Shown here one piece after another: positions 8,712 to 16,861 of a DNA stretch of 64,000 bases (position 1 is the stretch's first letter; each line of letters opens with the position of its first letter). This DNA is from Lachnospiraceae bacterium (GTDB lineage Bacteria > Bacillota > Clostridia > Lachnospirales > Lachnospiraceae): the NCBI GenBank assembly GCA_022799355.1, contig JAAWOG010000009.1:1-64000 (forward strand), in the 5' to 3' direction. Under the pieces are notes generated by a model. The model did not search any database. It saw only the letters and a program-made list of their open reading frames with translations, and was not told the DNA's origin. Both the position numbers and the translations under genes were made by a program.

Positions 8712-9775
8712 GCCTGCACCGCCTCCTTTGCTGCTGCCTTCTTAGCGGACAGTTTTTTGAAATAAGCTTTTACCGGTTCGGACTGAATTACAACAATCAG
8801 AATAACCACGATTGCCTTGAACACCGGCGCCTGCGCGGAAGAAACGCCCAGCGCATACAGTGTTGTAGTGATCGCCTGAATCGTATAAGCGCCTATGATG
8901 GAACCGGCAAGATTGAACTTACCGCCGCCAAGGCTGTTGCCGCCCAGCGCCACCGCCAGGATCGCATCCAGTTCCATATTCAGTCCGATGTTATTGGTAT
9001 CTGCGGAATAGATCCTGCAGGTTGCAACCAGTCCTGAGATACCTGCGCACAGGCCGCAGATCACATAGCATAACAGAATAATCTTCGCGGAGTTAAAACC
9101 GGAGATCCTGGAAGCCCTTTTATTGATACCTACACTCTGAATATAGGTGCCCAGCGCCGTTACCTTCAAAACAACCGCCGCGATCGCAACACATGCCGCC
9201 GCGATAATGATCGGTGTCGGAATAATGCCGCAGTAGCCGCCGAAGAACTGGAAAGAGGGCACACGCACATAAACGATATTGCTGTTGCAGAGCAGAAGTC
9301 CGATAGCTCTGCCCGCAGACCAGAGAATCAATGTCGCCACCATCGGCTGAATATTCATGTATGCCACCAGAAAGCCGTTGAACAGACCGCAGACACAGGC
9401 AATCGCAACACCTGCCAGCATACCAACCCAGAGAGGTACATTGTACTCACTCACGTTGGTGACACCGTACCCGGCAAGCAGCATACAGCACAGACCGCCG
9501 GAAAGGCTCATTACGGAACCCACCGAAATATCCGTACCTGCGGAAGCAGATACCACAAGCGTCATACCGATTGCCAGTATTGCAACTTCACTGCCGCGGT
9601 TCAATACGTCAATCAGACGTCCGTATAAAATACCATTATTGATACTGATCGAGAAGAAGCTGAGCGGCGGGTTCCCGCTGGCGATATCGTAGATCACATT
9701 GATCATCATCACAAGGATCATACTGAAGATCGGCAGAAACAGCTTCATCTTTGTAATCTTTTTGATTTTATCCAT
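8708..9775 (-). CDS. ytfT: Sugar ABC transporter permease, YtfT type
   Basis: CUT2 permease of 355 residues with about nine membrane helices; the cytosolic coupling segment is around GINKRASRISGFNSAKI and the conserved GGNSLGGGKFNLAGS loop follows. It partners YjfF. Its start codon overlaps the ATPase stop by one base (TAATG) and its end overlaps yjfF by four, so the three transport genes are tightly coupled. Function in furanose-sugar uptake is inferred from the operon. Confidence 0.85.
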   Translation of the reverse strand: MDKIKKITKMKLFLPIFSMILVMMINVIYDIASGNPPLSFFSISINNGILYGRLIDVLNRGSEVAILAIGMTLVVSASAGTDISVGSVMSLSGGLCCMLLAGYGVTNVSEYNVPLWVGMLAGVAIACVCGLFNGFLVAYMNIQPMVATLILWSAGRAIGLLLCNSNIVYVRVPSFQFFGGYCGIIPTPIIIAAACVAIAAVVLKVTALGTYIQSVGINKRASRISGFNSAKIILLCYVICGLCAGISGLVATCRIYSADTNNIGLNMELDAILAVALGGNSLGGGKFNLAGSIIGAYTIQAITTTLYALGVSSAQAPVFKAIVVILIVVIQSEPVKAYFKKLSAKKAAAKEAVQA

Positions 9776-11292
9776 TATTTGCCACCTCCCGCAATCGCCT
9801 TCATCACGCCTTCCTGAGACAGTTCTTCGCCGCTGATCTCACCGACTTTGGAACCGTCCCGAAGGACCGCCATACGGTTACAGGTTCTGAGCATCTCCTC
9901 AATTTCCGAAGAGATAAACATCACGCTCTTTCCTTCCTCCGCAAGCTGGATCACCAGTTTCTGAATCTCCGTCTTCGTGCCGATATCGATACCACGGGTA
10001 GGCTCATCCAGAATCAGGAAATCCGGATCTGTGGCAAGCCATCTCGCCAGAATAACTTTCTGCTGATTGCCGCCGGAAAGCTGTTTGATCAGCGTCTCCC
10101 TGCTGGCCGTCTTGATCTGCAGAAGTTCAATAAACTTATCCGCAATCTCAATCTGTTTTGCCATCGGGATTTTCTTAAAGATACCCAGTTTAGCCTGCAT
10201 TGCCAGAATGATATTCTCACGTACGGACAGATCTCCGATAATGCCTTCCGCCTTTCTGTCATCCGGCAGAAGCCCCATGCCAAGGTTCATCGCATCAATC
10301 GGATTCTTGATCGTCACTTCCTGTTCCTTCACTTTCAATGTACCGGTCTGAGCCCTGTCCGCGCCGTAGATCGCACGCGCCAGTTCACTTCTGCCGCTGC
10401 CGAGAAGCCCGGTCAGGCCGATCACTTCCCCTTTATGTATTTCAAGGTCGAAGGGCTTGATCGTTCCGGCATGGCTTAATCCCTTTGCGTCGATTACCAA
10501 AGGCTCTTTCGACTTATCTCCGCTGCCCTCGGGCTTGATATTTGCCAAATCGTCAAAGTCCTTGCCCATCATTGCCGCAACCAGTTTTACACGGGGCAGC
10601 TCTTCTATACTATACTCTCCGACAAGCGTGCCGTTTCTGAGAACGGTGATGCCGTCACAGACCTCATAAACCTGCTCCAGGAAATGGGTTACAAATACAA
10701 TGCCGACTCCCTGTTCACGGAGCCTTCTCATCATACCGAAAAGCTTTGCCACCTCGTTATCGTCCAGTGAAGATGTGGGCTCATCCAGGATCAGTACCTT
10801 ACAGTCCATATCCACCGCCCGGGCGATCGCTATCATCTGCTGCAAAGCCAGAGAGTATTCCTCCAGATTCTGGGTTACGTCGATATCCAGATCCAGATCC
10901 TTCATCAGCTTCGCCGCCATCTCATTCATTTTCTTTCTGTTTACCGTGCCGATCTTTGTCATAGGCTCCCTGCCGATGAAAAGATTCTCCGCCACGGAAA
11001 GATTGGGACAGAGATTTACTTCCTGATACACCGTAGAAATACCTTTTTTCTGCGCATCCATCGTGTCCTTATTGACAATTGGGCCACTGATACCGTCCAG
11101 ATAGATTTCTCCGGCCTCAAACTTGTTTACCCCGGTAAGACATTTAATCAGTGTGGATTTTCCGGCTCCGTTTTCCCCCATAAGAGCGCGGATCTCTCCT
11201 TTTCTCAGATTGAAATCCACATTTTCCAACGCTTTTACACCAGGGAATGTCATACAGATTCCTTTCATACTTAAAACAACATTATTTTCCAT
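9775..11292 (-). CDS. ytfR: Sugar ABC transporter ATPase, YtfR type
   Basis: Two fused ABC ATPase domains, 505 residues, as usual for ribose-type importers. The first has Walker A GENGAGKST at about 39-47; the second has the signature LSGGNQQK and Walker B LILDEPTRGID. As in other CUT2 ATPases the second site lacks a canonical Walker A and is probably catalytically weak. An open frame continues 25 codons upstream, but ATG at 11292 has AAAGGAG at the right distance and begins the conserved fold. A stem-loop separates it from the binding-protein gene. Confidence 0.92.
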   Translation of the reverse strand: MENNVVLSMKGICMTFPGVKALENVDFNLRKGEIRALMGENGAGKSTLIKCLTGVNKFEAGEIYLDGISGPIVNKDTMDAQKKGISTVYQEVNLCPNLSVAENLFIGREPMTKIGTVNRKKMNEMAAKLMKDLDLDIDVTQNLEEYSLALQQMIAIARAVDMDCKVLILDEPTSSLDDNEVAKLFGMMRRLREQGVGIVFVTHFLEQVYEVCDGITVLRNGTLVGEYSIEELPRVKLVAAMMGKDFDDLANIKPEGSGDKSKEPLVIDAKGLSHAGTIKPFDLEIHKGEVIGLTGLLGSGRSELARAIYGADRAQTGTLKVKEQEVTIKNPIDAMNLGMGLLPDDRKAEGIIGDLSVRENIILAMQAKLGIFKKIPMAKQIEIADKFIELLQIKTASRETLIKQLSGGNQQKVILARWLATDPDFLILDEPTRGIDIGTKTEIQKLVIQLAEEGKSVMFISSEIEEMLRTCNRMAVLRDGSKVGEISGEELSQEGVMKAIAGGGK

Positions 11293-11384
11293 GCAGACGT
11301 CTCCTTTCAGAGTTTTCTTCCCAGGTAATGCTCGGTCACCGTCCGGCATCCGCCGTGCAGCAACCATTATTTTCCATCAAAATG

Positions 11385-11434
11385 CGTAAAAGGGAGAAAC
11401 CCCTAGTTTCCCCGGGATTCTCTCCCCTTTTACG
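11385..11434 (-). terminator. Intercistronic stem-loop between ytfQ and ytfR
   Basis: A long imperfect hairpin (outer arm CGTAAAAGGG with CCCTTTTACG) lies 29 bp after the binding-protein stop. On the minus strand it is followed by CATTTTG, a poor T-tract, so partial termination or 3'-end protection of the ytfQ message is more likely than full termination. Confidence 0.6.
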
Positions 11435-11462
11435 TTTTATTTTATTTTTTAAATCTTATATC

Positions 11463-12566
11463 TTAGTAAGCACGGCCATCCAGAACTTCCTGGCTCATGG
11501 TTACTGCGTACTGGCTCTCAATACCAGGTGCTACGAAAGCTTCATCTTTAACCAGTGTCCATTTGTCAACTGTTTCGCCAGCTTCCAGTTTCTTGATAAC
11601 TTCTTCAGCAAAACCTGCCTGCAGAGGGTTGCACTCTACGTTACATGTGATCTTGCCGTCCAGTGTGTACTGAAGTCCGTCATGTGTAGCATCGAAGGAG
11701 ATGATTGTCACGTCGCCGTCAACACCGTATGTAATACCTGCCGCATCCATTGCGTCCATCGCGCCGTATGCTTCGTTATCGTTCTGGCATACAACTACGT
11801 TGAAATCGCTGTAGGATTTGATAAAGGATTCCATAACTTCCTGACCGCCTGCCTGTGTGAAGTCACCGGACTGAGAGTCAAGAACTTTCCAGTTGGAGTT
11901 CTGAGCTACGATGTTGTTAAAGCCTTCCGTACGTCCCAGCGTTGCGGATGCGCCAACGGAACCTTCAATTACAAGGATATTTGCGTCTTTGCCGTCTAAG
12001 TACTCAGCAAGCCAGTTACCTGCAGCTTCACCTTCAGCAACCATATCGCAGCCAAGAGCTGTTGTATAGAGGCTGTCAGCAGCGTCAACCGCACGGTCAA
12101 CGATAAGTACCGGAATGCCTGCGTCCTGTGCTTCCTGAAGAACGGTATCCCAACCTGCGGACTGGATCGGAGCGATGCAGATGTAGTCAAGTTCCTGCTC
12201 GATAAAGCCACGAACTGTTTCGATCTGAACTGCGTGGTCGTTATCACAGTCTACAAAAGATAATTCATAACCGTTTTCAGCACTGAAAGTATCCTGATAG
12301 TTCTTTGTGTTAGCCGCACGCCAGTCAGACTCGTGACCAACCTGTGCAAAACCTACGCTTACAAGTTCGCCGTCTGCCGCCGGAGCTTCTTCTGCGGGTG
12401 CTTCTGCTTCCTCTGCCGGAGCTTCTTCCTCAGCAGGTGCTTCTTCTGCCGGAGCTTCCGTTTCTTCGGTAGTTGTTGCCGGAGCTTCTTCTGCTGCATT
12501 TCCACATGCAACCAGGCTGGAAACCGTCATTGCAGCAACTAATAATAACGCAATTTTTTTCTTCAT
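11463..12566 (-). CDS. ytfQ: Galactofuranose-type sugar-binding lipoprotein YtfQ
   Basis: Extracellular substrate-binding lipoprotein of 367 residues. It has a lipoprotein signal (hydrophobic 4-18, lipobox LVAC with the modified Cys near 21), a repetitive Ala/Pro/Glu linker (about 25-65), and a Peripla_BP_4 domain beginning VSVGFAQVGHESDWRAA. That ESxWR segment, APIQSAGWDTVLQEA and IPVLIVDRAVD closely follow E. coli YtfQ, which binds galactofuranose. The gene heads the importer operon and faces the GntR-type regulator at 13038. Ligand assignment is by resemblance only. Confidence 0.88.
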   Translation of the reverse strand: MKKKIALLLVAAMTVSSLVACGNAAEEAPATTTEETEAPAEEAPAEEEAPAEEAEAPAEEAPAADGELVSVGFAQVGHESDWRAANTKNYQDTFSAENGYELSFVDCDNDHAVQIETVRGFIEQELDYICIAPIQSAGWDTVLQEAQDAGIPVLIVDRAVDAADSLYTTALGCDMVAEGEAAGNWLAEYLDGKDANILVIEGSVGASATLGRTEGFNNIVAQNSNWKVLDSQSGDFTQAGGQEVMESFIKSYSDFNVVVCQNDNEAYGAMDAMDAAGITYGVDGDVTIISFDATHDGLQYTLDGKITCNVECNPLQAGFAEEVIKKLEAGETVDKWTLVKDEAFVAPGIESQYAVTMSQEVLDGRAY

Positions 12567-12632
12567 TTTTTTTCCTCCCTAATGAATATTATTTTTTTGC
12601 GTCGGAACAGTTTTTTCTGTTTCCGTAACTTT

Positions 12633-12661
12633 ACTCTAACCGATTTGCTTTTTGCAGGCAA
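12633..12661 (-). promoter_or_regulatory. Probable ytfQ promoter
   Basis: Minus-strand TTGCCT (12656-12661), 17-base spacer, TAGAGT (12633-12638). Both hexamers match only moderately, which suits a promoter that needs an activator. Confidence 0.5.
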
Positions 12662-12676
12662 GTGTTTTTTGTGCAT

Positions 12677-12748
12677 TTTAGATGATTTCGTACATCTAAA
12701 CAATACAAATTTTTGTATATTATGACATTTTTTGATACAAATTTTGTG
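12677..12748. promoter_or_regulatory. Operator-like inverted repeats upstream of ytfQ
   Basis: TTTAGATG (12677-12684) and CATCTAAA (12693-12700) form a perfect repeat with an eight-base spacer just upstream of the -35. Next to it are ATACAAATTTTTGTAT (12703-12718) and the partial copy ATACAAATTTTGTG (12735-12748). Candidate binders are the adjacent GntR-type regulator and the response regulator at 14132. Confidence 0.5.
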
Positions 12749-13037
12749 ACTCAGGTTGGATTTTTTATGATTTTGTAAGAAATTTTAAGATTTTTTGAGT
12801 TTCTGCGGATTTTTTAAGCCGGATCTTCTTTATATAGTTTATGCCAAATTGCATAAAATAAGAAATATATTCAAAAAAACATGGAAATTTTTAAACTGCG
12901 TATTTGAAAAAGAGAAATTTTTTACTCTTTTTACTAAAATTATTACTTCTAAAATAAATATGGAAAAAATAGAATTGCATCCGTTATCAGAAAAAGCTTA
13001 TAATAAAATATATCATTTACTATTATGAGGAATTTCT

Positions 13038-14126
13038 ATGTCCGCAAAATATATTCGACTGGCTGACCAACTCAAAAATCTTATAGAAGAAAACGCCGGA
13101 GATGTCTTTCGCCTTCCTGCGGAAGCTGCTCTGTGCCAAAAATACGGTGTCAGCCGCCAGACCGTCAGAAAGGCGCTGTCCGTACTGGAAAAGGAGCATT
13201 TAATAGAAAAACGTCAGGGCAGCGGCTCCTACACTACCGGGCTGTTTGGCCGGGCGGAGAAAAACACCGTAGCAATTTTGGTCTCCTCCGACACGGAATA
13301 TATCTATCCCGGACTTCTCTCGGATATGCGCAACACACTGCAGGATAACGGTTTTTCTTCCGCGGTCCATGTTACGGGCAACCAATCTGCAAAAGAACGG
13401 GAGATTCTGCTGCATCTGTTAGAGCACCCTGTCCGTGGTATTTTAAGCGAAGGCTGCAAAACCAGCTTTCCGACACCGAATCATGACTTATATCAGCAAT
13501 TGGCAAAAAAAGGTGTTTCCATTTTGTTTTTTCATGGAAACTATGGTAATTTACCGGACTTCCTTTCTGTGAAGGACGACAACTACGGCGGCGGCTATTA
13601 TCTTGGAAAATATCTTACCTCTCTTGGACATAAAAAAATAGCGGGGATTTTCAAATCAGACGACATACAGGGTACGGAAAGATGTTTCGGACTGCTCTGC
13701 GCTCTGCGGGATGAAAATATCCTCTCCTGCGAAGAGCATATCTGTTATTTTGATACCGCACAGCTTGCGGCACTGCAGACAAAGCAGGACACCGGCTTTT
13801 TATCGGAATTTGCTGCAAAACAGTTAAAAAATACGACCGCCGTCGTCTGTTACAACGATGAGATCGCCTACTGGCTCATAAAAGAGTTTTCTTATAAAAA
13901 TCTGCGGATTCCTGAAGATATCAGCATTGTCTGCTTTGACAATTCCTATCTCAGTGAGCTCTCTTCCGTACGGATCACTTCCTTATCTCATAAGAGCCAT
14001 GAAATGGGGACAACAGCTGCCGAAGCGATCCTGAAACTGATGAAGGGTTCTGCCGTCTCCCCGCAGAAACTCACCTGGCACCTTGCCGCAAGGCAAAGCT
14101 GCGCCCCTCCCCCGCACGACGTATAA
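13038..14126 (+). CDS. GntR-headed transcriptional regulator with sugar-binding domain (AraR-like)
   Basis: Repressor-type protein of 362 residues. The first 65 residues are a GntR winged helix (RLPAEAALCQKYGVSRQTVRKAL, then KRQGSGSYT); the rest is a LacI-like periplasmic-binding fold with ILVSSD, FFHGNYGN and ISIVCFDNSYLSEL. This domain order is that of AraR of Bacillus. It is divergent from the ytf operon and probably controls it through the repeats in 12677-12748. It ends only five bases from the convergent response-regulator gene, with no terminator between them. The effector is unknown; not necessarily arabinose. Confidence 0.85.
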   Translation: MSAKYIRLADQLKNLIEENAGDVFRLPAEAALCQKYGVSRQTVRKALSVLEKEHLIEKRQGSGSYTTGLFGRAEKNTVAILVSSDTEYIYPGLLSDMRNTLQDNGFSSAVHVTGNQSAKEREILLHLLEHPVRGILSEGCKTSFPTPNHDLYQQLAKKGVSILFFHGNYGNLPDFLSVKDDNYGGGYYLGKYLTSLGHKKIAGIFKSDDIQGTERCFGLLCALRDENILSCEEHICYFDTAQLAALQTKQDTGFLSEFAAKQLKNTTAVVCYNDEIAYWLIKEFSYKNLRIPEDISIVCFDNSYLSELSSVRITSLSHKSHEMGTTAAEAILKLMKGSAVSPQKLTWHLAARQSCAPPPHDV

Positions 14127-14131
14127 ATTGT

Positions 14132-15751
14132 TTATTTTCCGTTTCTGTACTCTCTCGGTGTGCAGCCCACCGTCTTTTTAAAGACAAAGCTGAAATAATG
14201 GGGATCTTTATAGCCCACTTCCGCCGCGATTTCGCCGGTATGCTTTTCACTTTGCCGGAGCAGTTTTCTGGCTTTGTCCATCCGTTTTTTCGTGACATAT
14301 TCAATAAATGTCATTTTCATCTCCTGGCTGAACACACTGCTGAAATAGTTGCTGCTGACGCCGATGGCTCCCGCCACACTGTTCAGAGAAAGCGTATCTT
14401 CGCTGAAATTATCTTCAATATATTCAAGTCCTTTCGTCAGCACACGCTTGCCCTGGCTCTCGTTCTCCTTGTCTCTGAGGGAAATCGCCCGCTCCAAAAG
14501 CTCCCGCATATAGTCCCGCAGGTTACCGCCGTTGACGGATATCTCATGTACTCTGGCGTGGTCATCCCGGGTAAGAAAATCCTGCTGGTTTATGCCCAGT
14601 GCTTCCATGTAATTTACTGTCGTAAACTGCATGTTCAGAAGCAGGTAATCCCGGAACAGCCTCGATTCCAGCGCCTCCTGGACTCCTGCAAGATAGCCGC
14701 TTACAAAATCCTCTATCTCTTCCAATTTTCCTTCCCTTAAAAATCCCTGGATAATCTCGGGATTTACCTTGGCGCTGTCCACAGATTCGAAACTCTTTGT
14801 GTCTTTCCCCAGCAGGAGGCCCGCAGCATCCTTTTCCGTCAGAATATGCCGCTGCGGACTGAAAAAGCGATGCGCCAGTATATGGTTTACCTTCCCATAA
14901 CACTCCGGCAAAAGAGAAAGCCTCTCCACCGGTTCCCCTGCTGCCACATACCACTCCATGGAAAACTCCTCTGCCGAACAGATCTTTTCAATCTGACTGA
15001 CACAGCGATCTCTGTATTCTTCCATCCGTTCCGCCTCGCCTTTTATCAAAACGCCGTAGAGGCTGATATTCCAGCGAAAGACAAGATATTCCGGAAAACG
15101 CATAAAATACCGGAATAATGCTTCTCTCACCTTGTCCGATCCCTCCGGTTCCCGCTCCATGCGTTCGGGGTTCTGACGCTTTACCTGCAGGTTCAGAAGC
15201 ACCAGATTATAACAGGGACCATCCAGTTCCAGCGACAGCTTCGCCGCCTCCTCATAAATTTGCTGGACGGAAAGAACCCCCCCAAATATTTTTTCCAGAA
15301 AATTTCTGCGGGAATAATCCTCATATTCCTTCATCTCGTTCTGAAAGGTCTCCAGATAGTTTTTTTGTTCCTGTTCCGTCTCGATCTTTTCTCTGATCTC
15401 CAAAAGCACCTTGCGCAGGGCGCCTCTTGTGACCGGCTTAAGCAGATACTGCTCCACTCCCACCCGGATCGCCCGCTGCGCGTACTCAAACTCATCATAG
15501 CCGCTAATAATAATAATCTTAATATCCGGTATCTCCTGGGTTACGATCTGGCTCAGCGCCAGCCCGTCCATAAACGGCATTTTGATATCCGTAATCAAAA
15601 CGTCCGGGCGGACCTTTCTGATCATTGGCAGCGCCATCTCCCCATCACTTGCCTCGCCCATAAACTGGTAACCATATTCCTGCCAGGGGATATTATTCTT
15701 TAATCCCTCCCTGACAATACTCTCATCTTCCACCAAAAACACCTTAAGCAT
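14132..15751 (-). CDS. AraC-type response regulator (YesN family)
   Basis: Response regulator of 539 residues. The receiver domain has the acidic pocket EDE at 8-10 and the phospho-acceptor Asp near 55 in VLITDIKMP; a long middle region follows; the C-terminal 100 residues form two AraC helix-turn-helix motifs (NSVAGAIGVSSNYFSSVF and GEIAAEVGYKDPHYFS). ATG at 15751 is chosen for its AAAGGA site; the frame is open eight codons upstream. It is the third gene of a kinase, binding-protein, regulator set and likely activates sugar-uptake genes. Confidence 0.9.
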   Translation of the reverse strand: MLKVFLVEDESIVREGLKNNIPWQEYGYQFMGEASDGEMALPMIRKVRPDVLITDIKMPFMDGLALSQIVTQEIPDIKIIIISGYDEFEYAQRAIRVGVEQYLLKPVTRGALRKVLLEIREKIETEQEQKNYLETFQNEMKEYEDYSRRNFLEKIFGGVLSVQQIYEEAAKLSLELDGPCYNLVLLNLQVKRQNPERMEREPEGSDKVREALFRYFMRFPEYLVFRWNISLYGVLIKGEAERMEEYRDRCVSQIEKICSAEEFSMEWYVAAGEPVERLSLLPECYGKVNHILAHRFFSPQRHILTEKDAAGLLLGKDTKSFESVDSAKVNPEIIQGFLREGKLEEIEDFVSGYLAGVQEALESRLFRDYLLLNMQFTTVNYMEALGINQQDFLTRDDHARVHEISVNGGNLRDYMRELLERAISLRDKENESQGKRVLTKGLEYIEDNFSEDTLSLNSVAGAIGVSSNYFSSVFSQEMKMTFIEYVTKKRMDKARKLLRQSEKHTGEIAAEVGYKDPHYFSFVFKKTVGCTPREYRNGK

Positions 15752-15811
15752 CTCTCTATCCTTTCCGGCTATCAAAAGCCCGCTGCGCGCGTCCCCCGAT
15801 ATTCCATAAAG

Positions 15812-16861
15812 TCAATATGTTCTGTCATCCAGAAATTTTGCCACATTATCCTTTGTGAAAATATTTTCTTCCACAACATAGCTTTTCTCCACCGACATTC
15901 CCGCTTCCAGCCTTTTAATGATCTCATCTATATAGGCCCCCTGCACCGGATTACATTCTATATCCACATTGATCAGTCCTTCATTTACCATCTCCAGCGC
16001 GGGGCGGATAGCATCAAAGGAAATAACGGTCACTTTTCCGTTTTCCCCGAAACTGATGCCTGCTTCCTGCATCGCCTCGACAGCGCCCATCGTCATATCG
16101 TCATTCTGAGATACCAACACATCAATATTGGGATACCGGCGGAGCATTTCCCGCATCACTTCTTTTCCTCTGGTGGCCGTAAATTCCGCTGTGGCAGATT
16201 CCAGAATGTGCCAGTTCCCATGATTTTCCGCAATCGCTTCAAACCCCTCCGTCCTGCCGATCTCTGCGGTGGAACCCATCGTTCCCTGAAGTACCACGAT
16301 GTTGATATCCTCGGACTGACGGTTCTTTTCCCTTAAATATCTCTCCAGCCATCTCCCTGCTTTTTTTCCTTCCTCCCAGGCGTCTGTTCCGATCCAGGTA
16401 GTGTAAAGGGACTCATCCTTTACATTTACCATACGGTCTATCAGGATTACCGGTATTCCCGCATCTTTCGCCTCCTGCAATACGGTTTCCCAGCCGCTCT
16501 CGATCACAGGGGCAAATACGATATAGTCCACCCGCTGGGAAATAAAGCTGCGGATCGCTTTAATCTGATTTTCCTGAATCTGACGGGCGTTGTTAAAGAT
16601 CAGAAAATAACCGGTATCTTTTGTCAGCGCATCCTGTACGGACAGTGTATGGGCGCTTCGCCAGCCCGATTCGCTGCCGAGCTGGGAAAATCCTACCACG
16701 ATCAGGTCTTCCATCTCCGGATCAAAAGATTCCTGCTCAATCTCCACTTCCTGAAAAAGTCCATGGCTGACCAGGAGAAGGGGTAGAACACAAAGCAGCA
16801 AAATACAGACGCCCACATGTCCGAATACCATCTGCTTGCATTTTTCCAGAATTTTTTTCAT
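15812..16861 (-). CDS. Membrane-anchored YtfQ-like sugar-binding protein (sensor component)
   Basis: Protein of 349 residues with an N-terminal hydrophobic helix (about 16-34) that lacks a clear lipobox and so probably stays as an anchor, followed by a sugar-binding fold. Its core VVGFSQLGSESGWRSA, ENQIKAIRSFISQ, APVIESGWETVLQEA and IPVILIDRMVNV are closer to E. coli YtfQ than to generic ribose-binding proteins. It sits between the kinase and response-regulator genes, its start overlapping the kinase stop by four bases, and has no ATPase or permease directly coupled to it. I infer it presents the sugar to the kinase rather than to an importer. Confidence 0.85.
   Translation of the reverse strand: MKKILEKCKQMVFGHVGVCILLLCVLPLLLVSHGLFQEVEIEQESFDPEMEDLIVVGFSQLGSESGWRSAHTLSVQDALTKDTGYFLIFNNARQIQENQIKAIRSFISQRVDYIVFAPVIESGWETVLQEAKDAGIPVILIDRMVNVKDESLYTTWIGTDAWEEGKKAGRWLERYLREKNRQSEDINIVVLQGTMGSTAEIGRTEGFEAIAENHGNWHILESATAEFTATRGKEVMREMLRRYPNIDVLVSQNDDMTMGAVEAMQEAGISFGENGKVTVISFDAIRPALEMVNEGLINVDIECNPVQGAYIDEIIKRLEAGMSVEKSYVVEENIFTKDNVAKFLDDRTY

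Larger units (their letters stand above)
12567..13037. other. Divergent control region between ytfQ and the GntR regulator
   Basis: This 471-bp AT-rich region has no credible gene. It holds the ytfQ promoter (12633-12661), a perfect inverted repeat (12677-12700), two ATACAAA-type palindromes (12703-12748), and a long A/T-rich leader before the regulator, whose ribosome site GAGGAATTTCT lies at about 13027-13037. A 77-codon open frame at 12795-13028 is judged spurious. Confidence 0.7.

Noticed and set aside
12795-13028. 77-codon open frame before the GntR-type regulator
   Set aside because: AT-rich leader sequence, Phe/Lys/Ile-rich product without family resemblance, no good ribosome site.
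14127-14131. Expected terminator between the convergent GntR-type and response-regulator genes
   Set aside because: Only five bases separate the stop codons; no hairpin found, so transcripts probably overlap.
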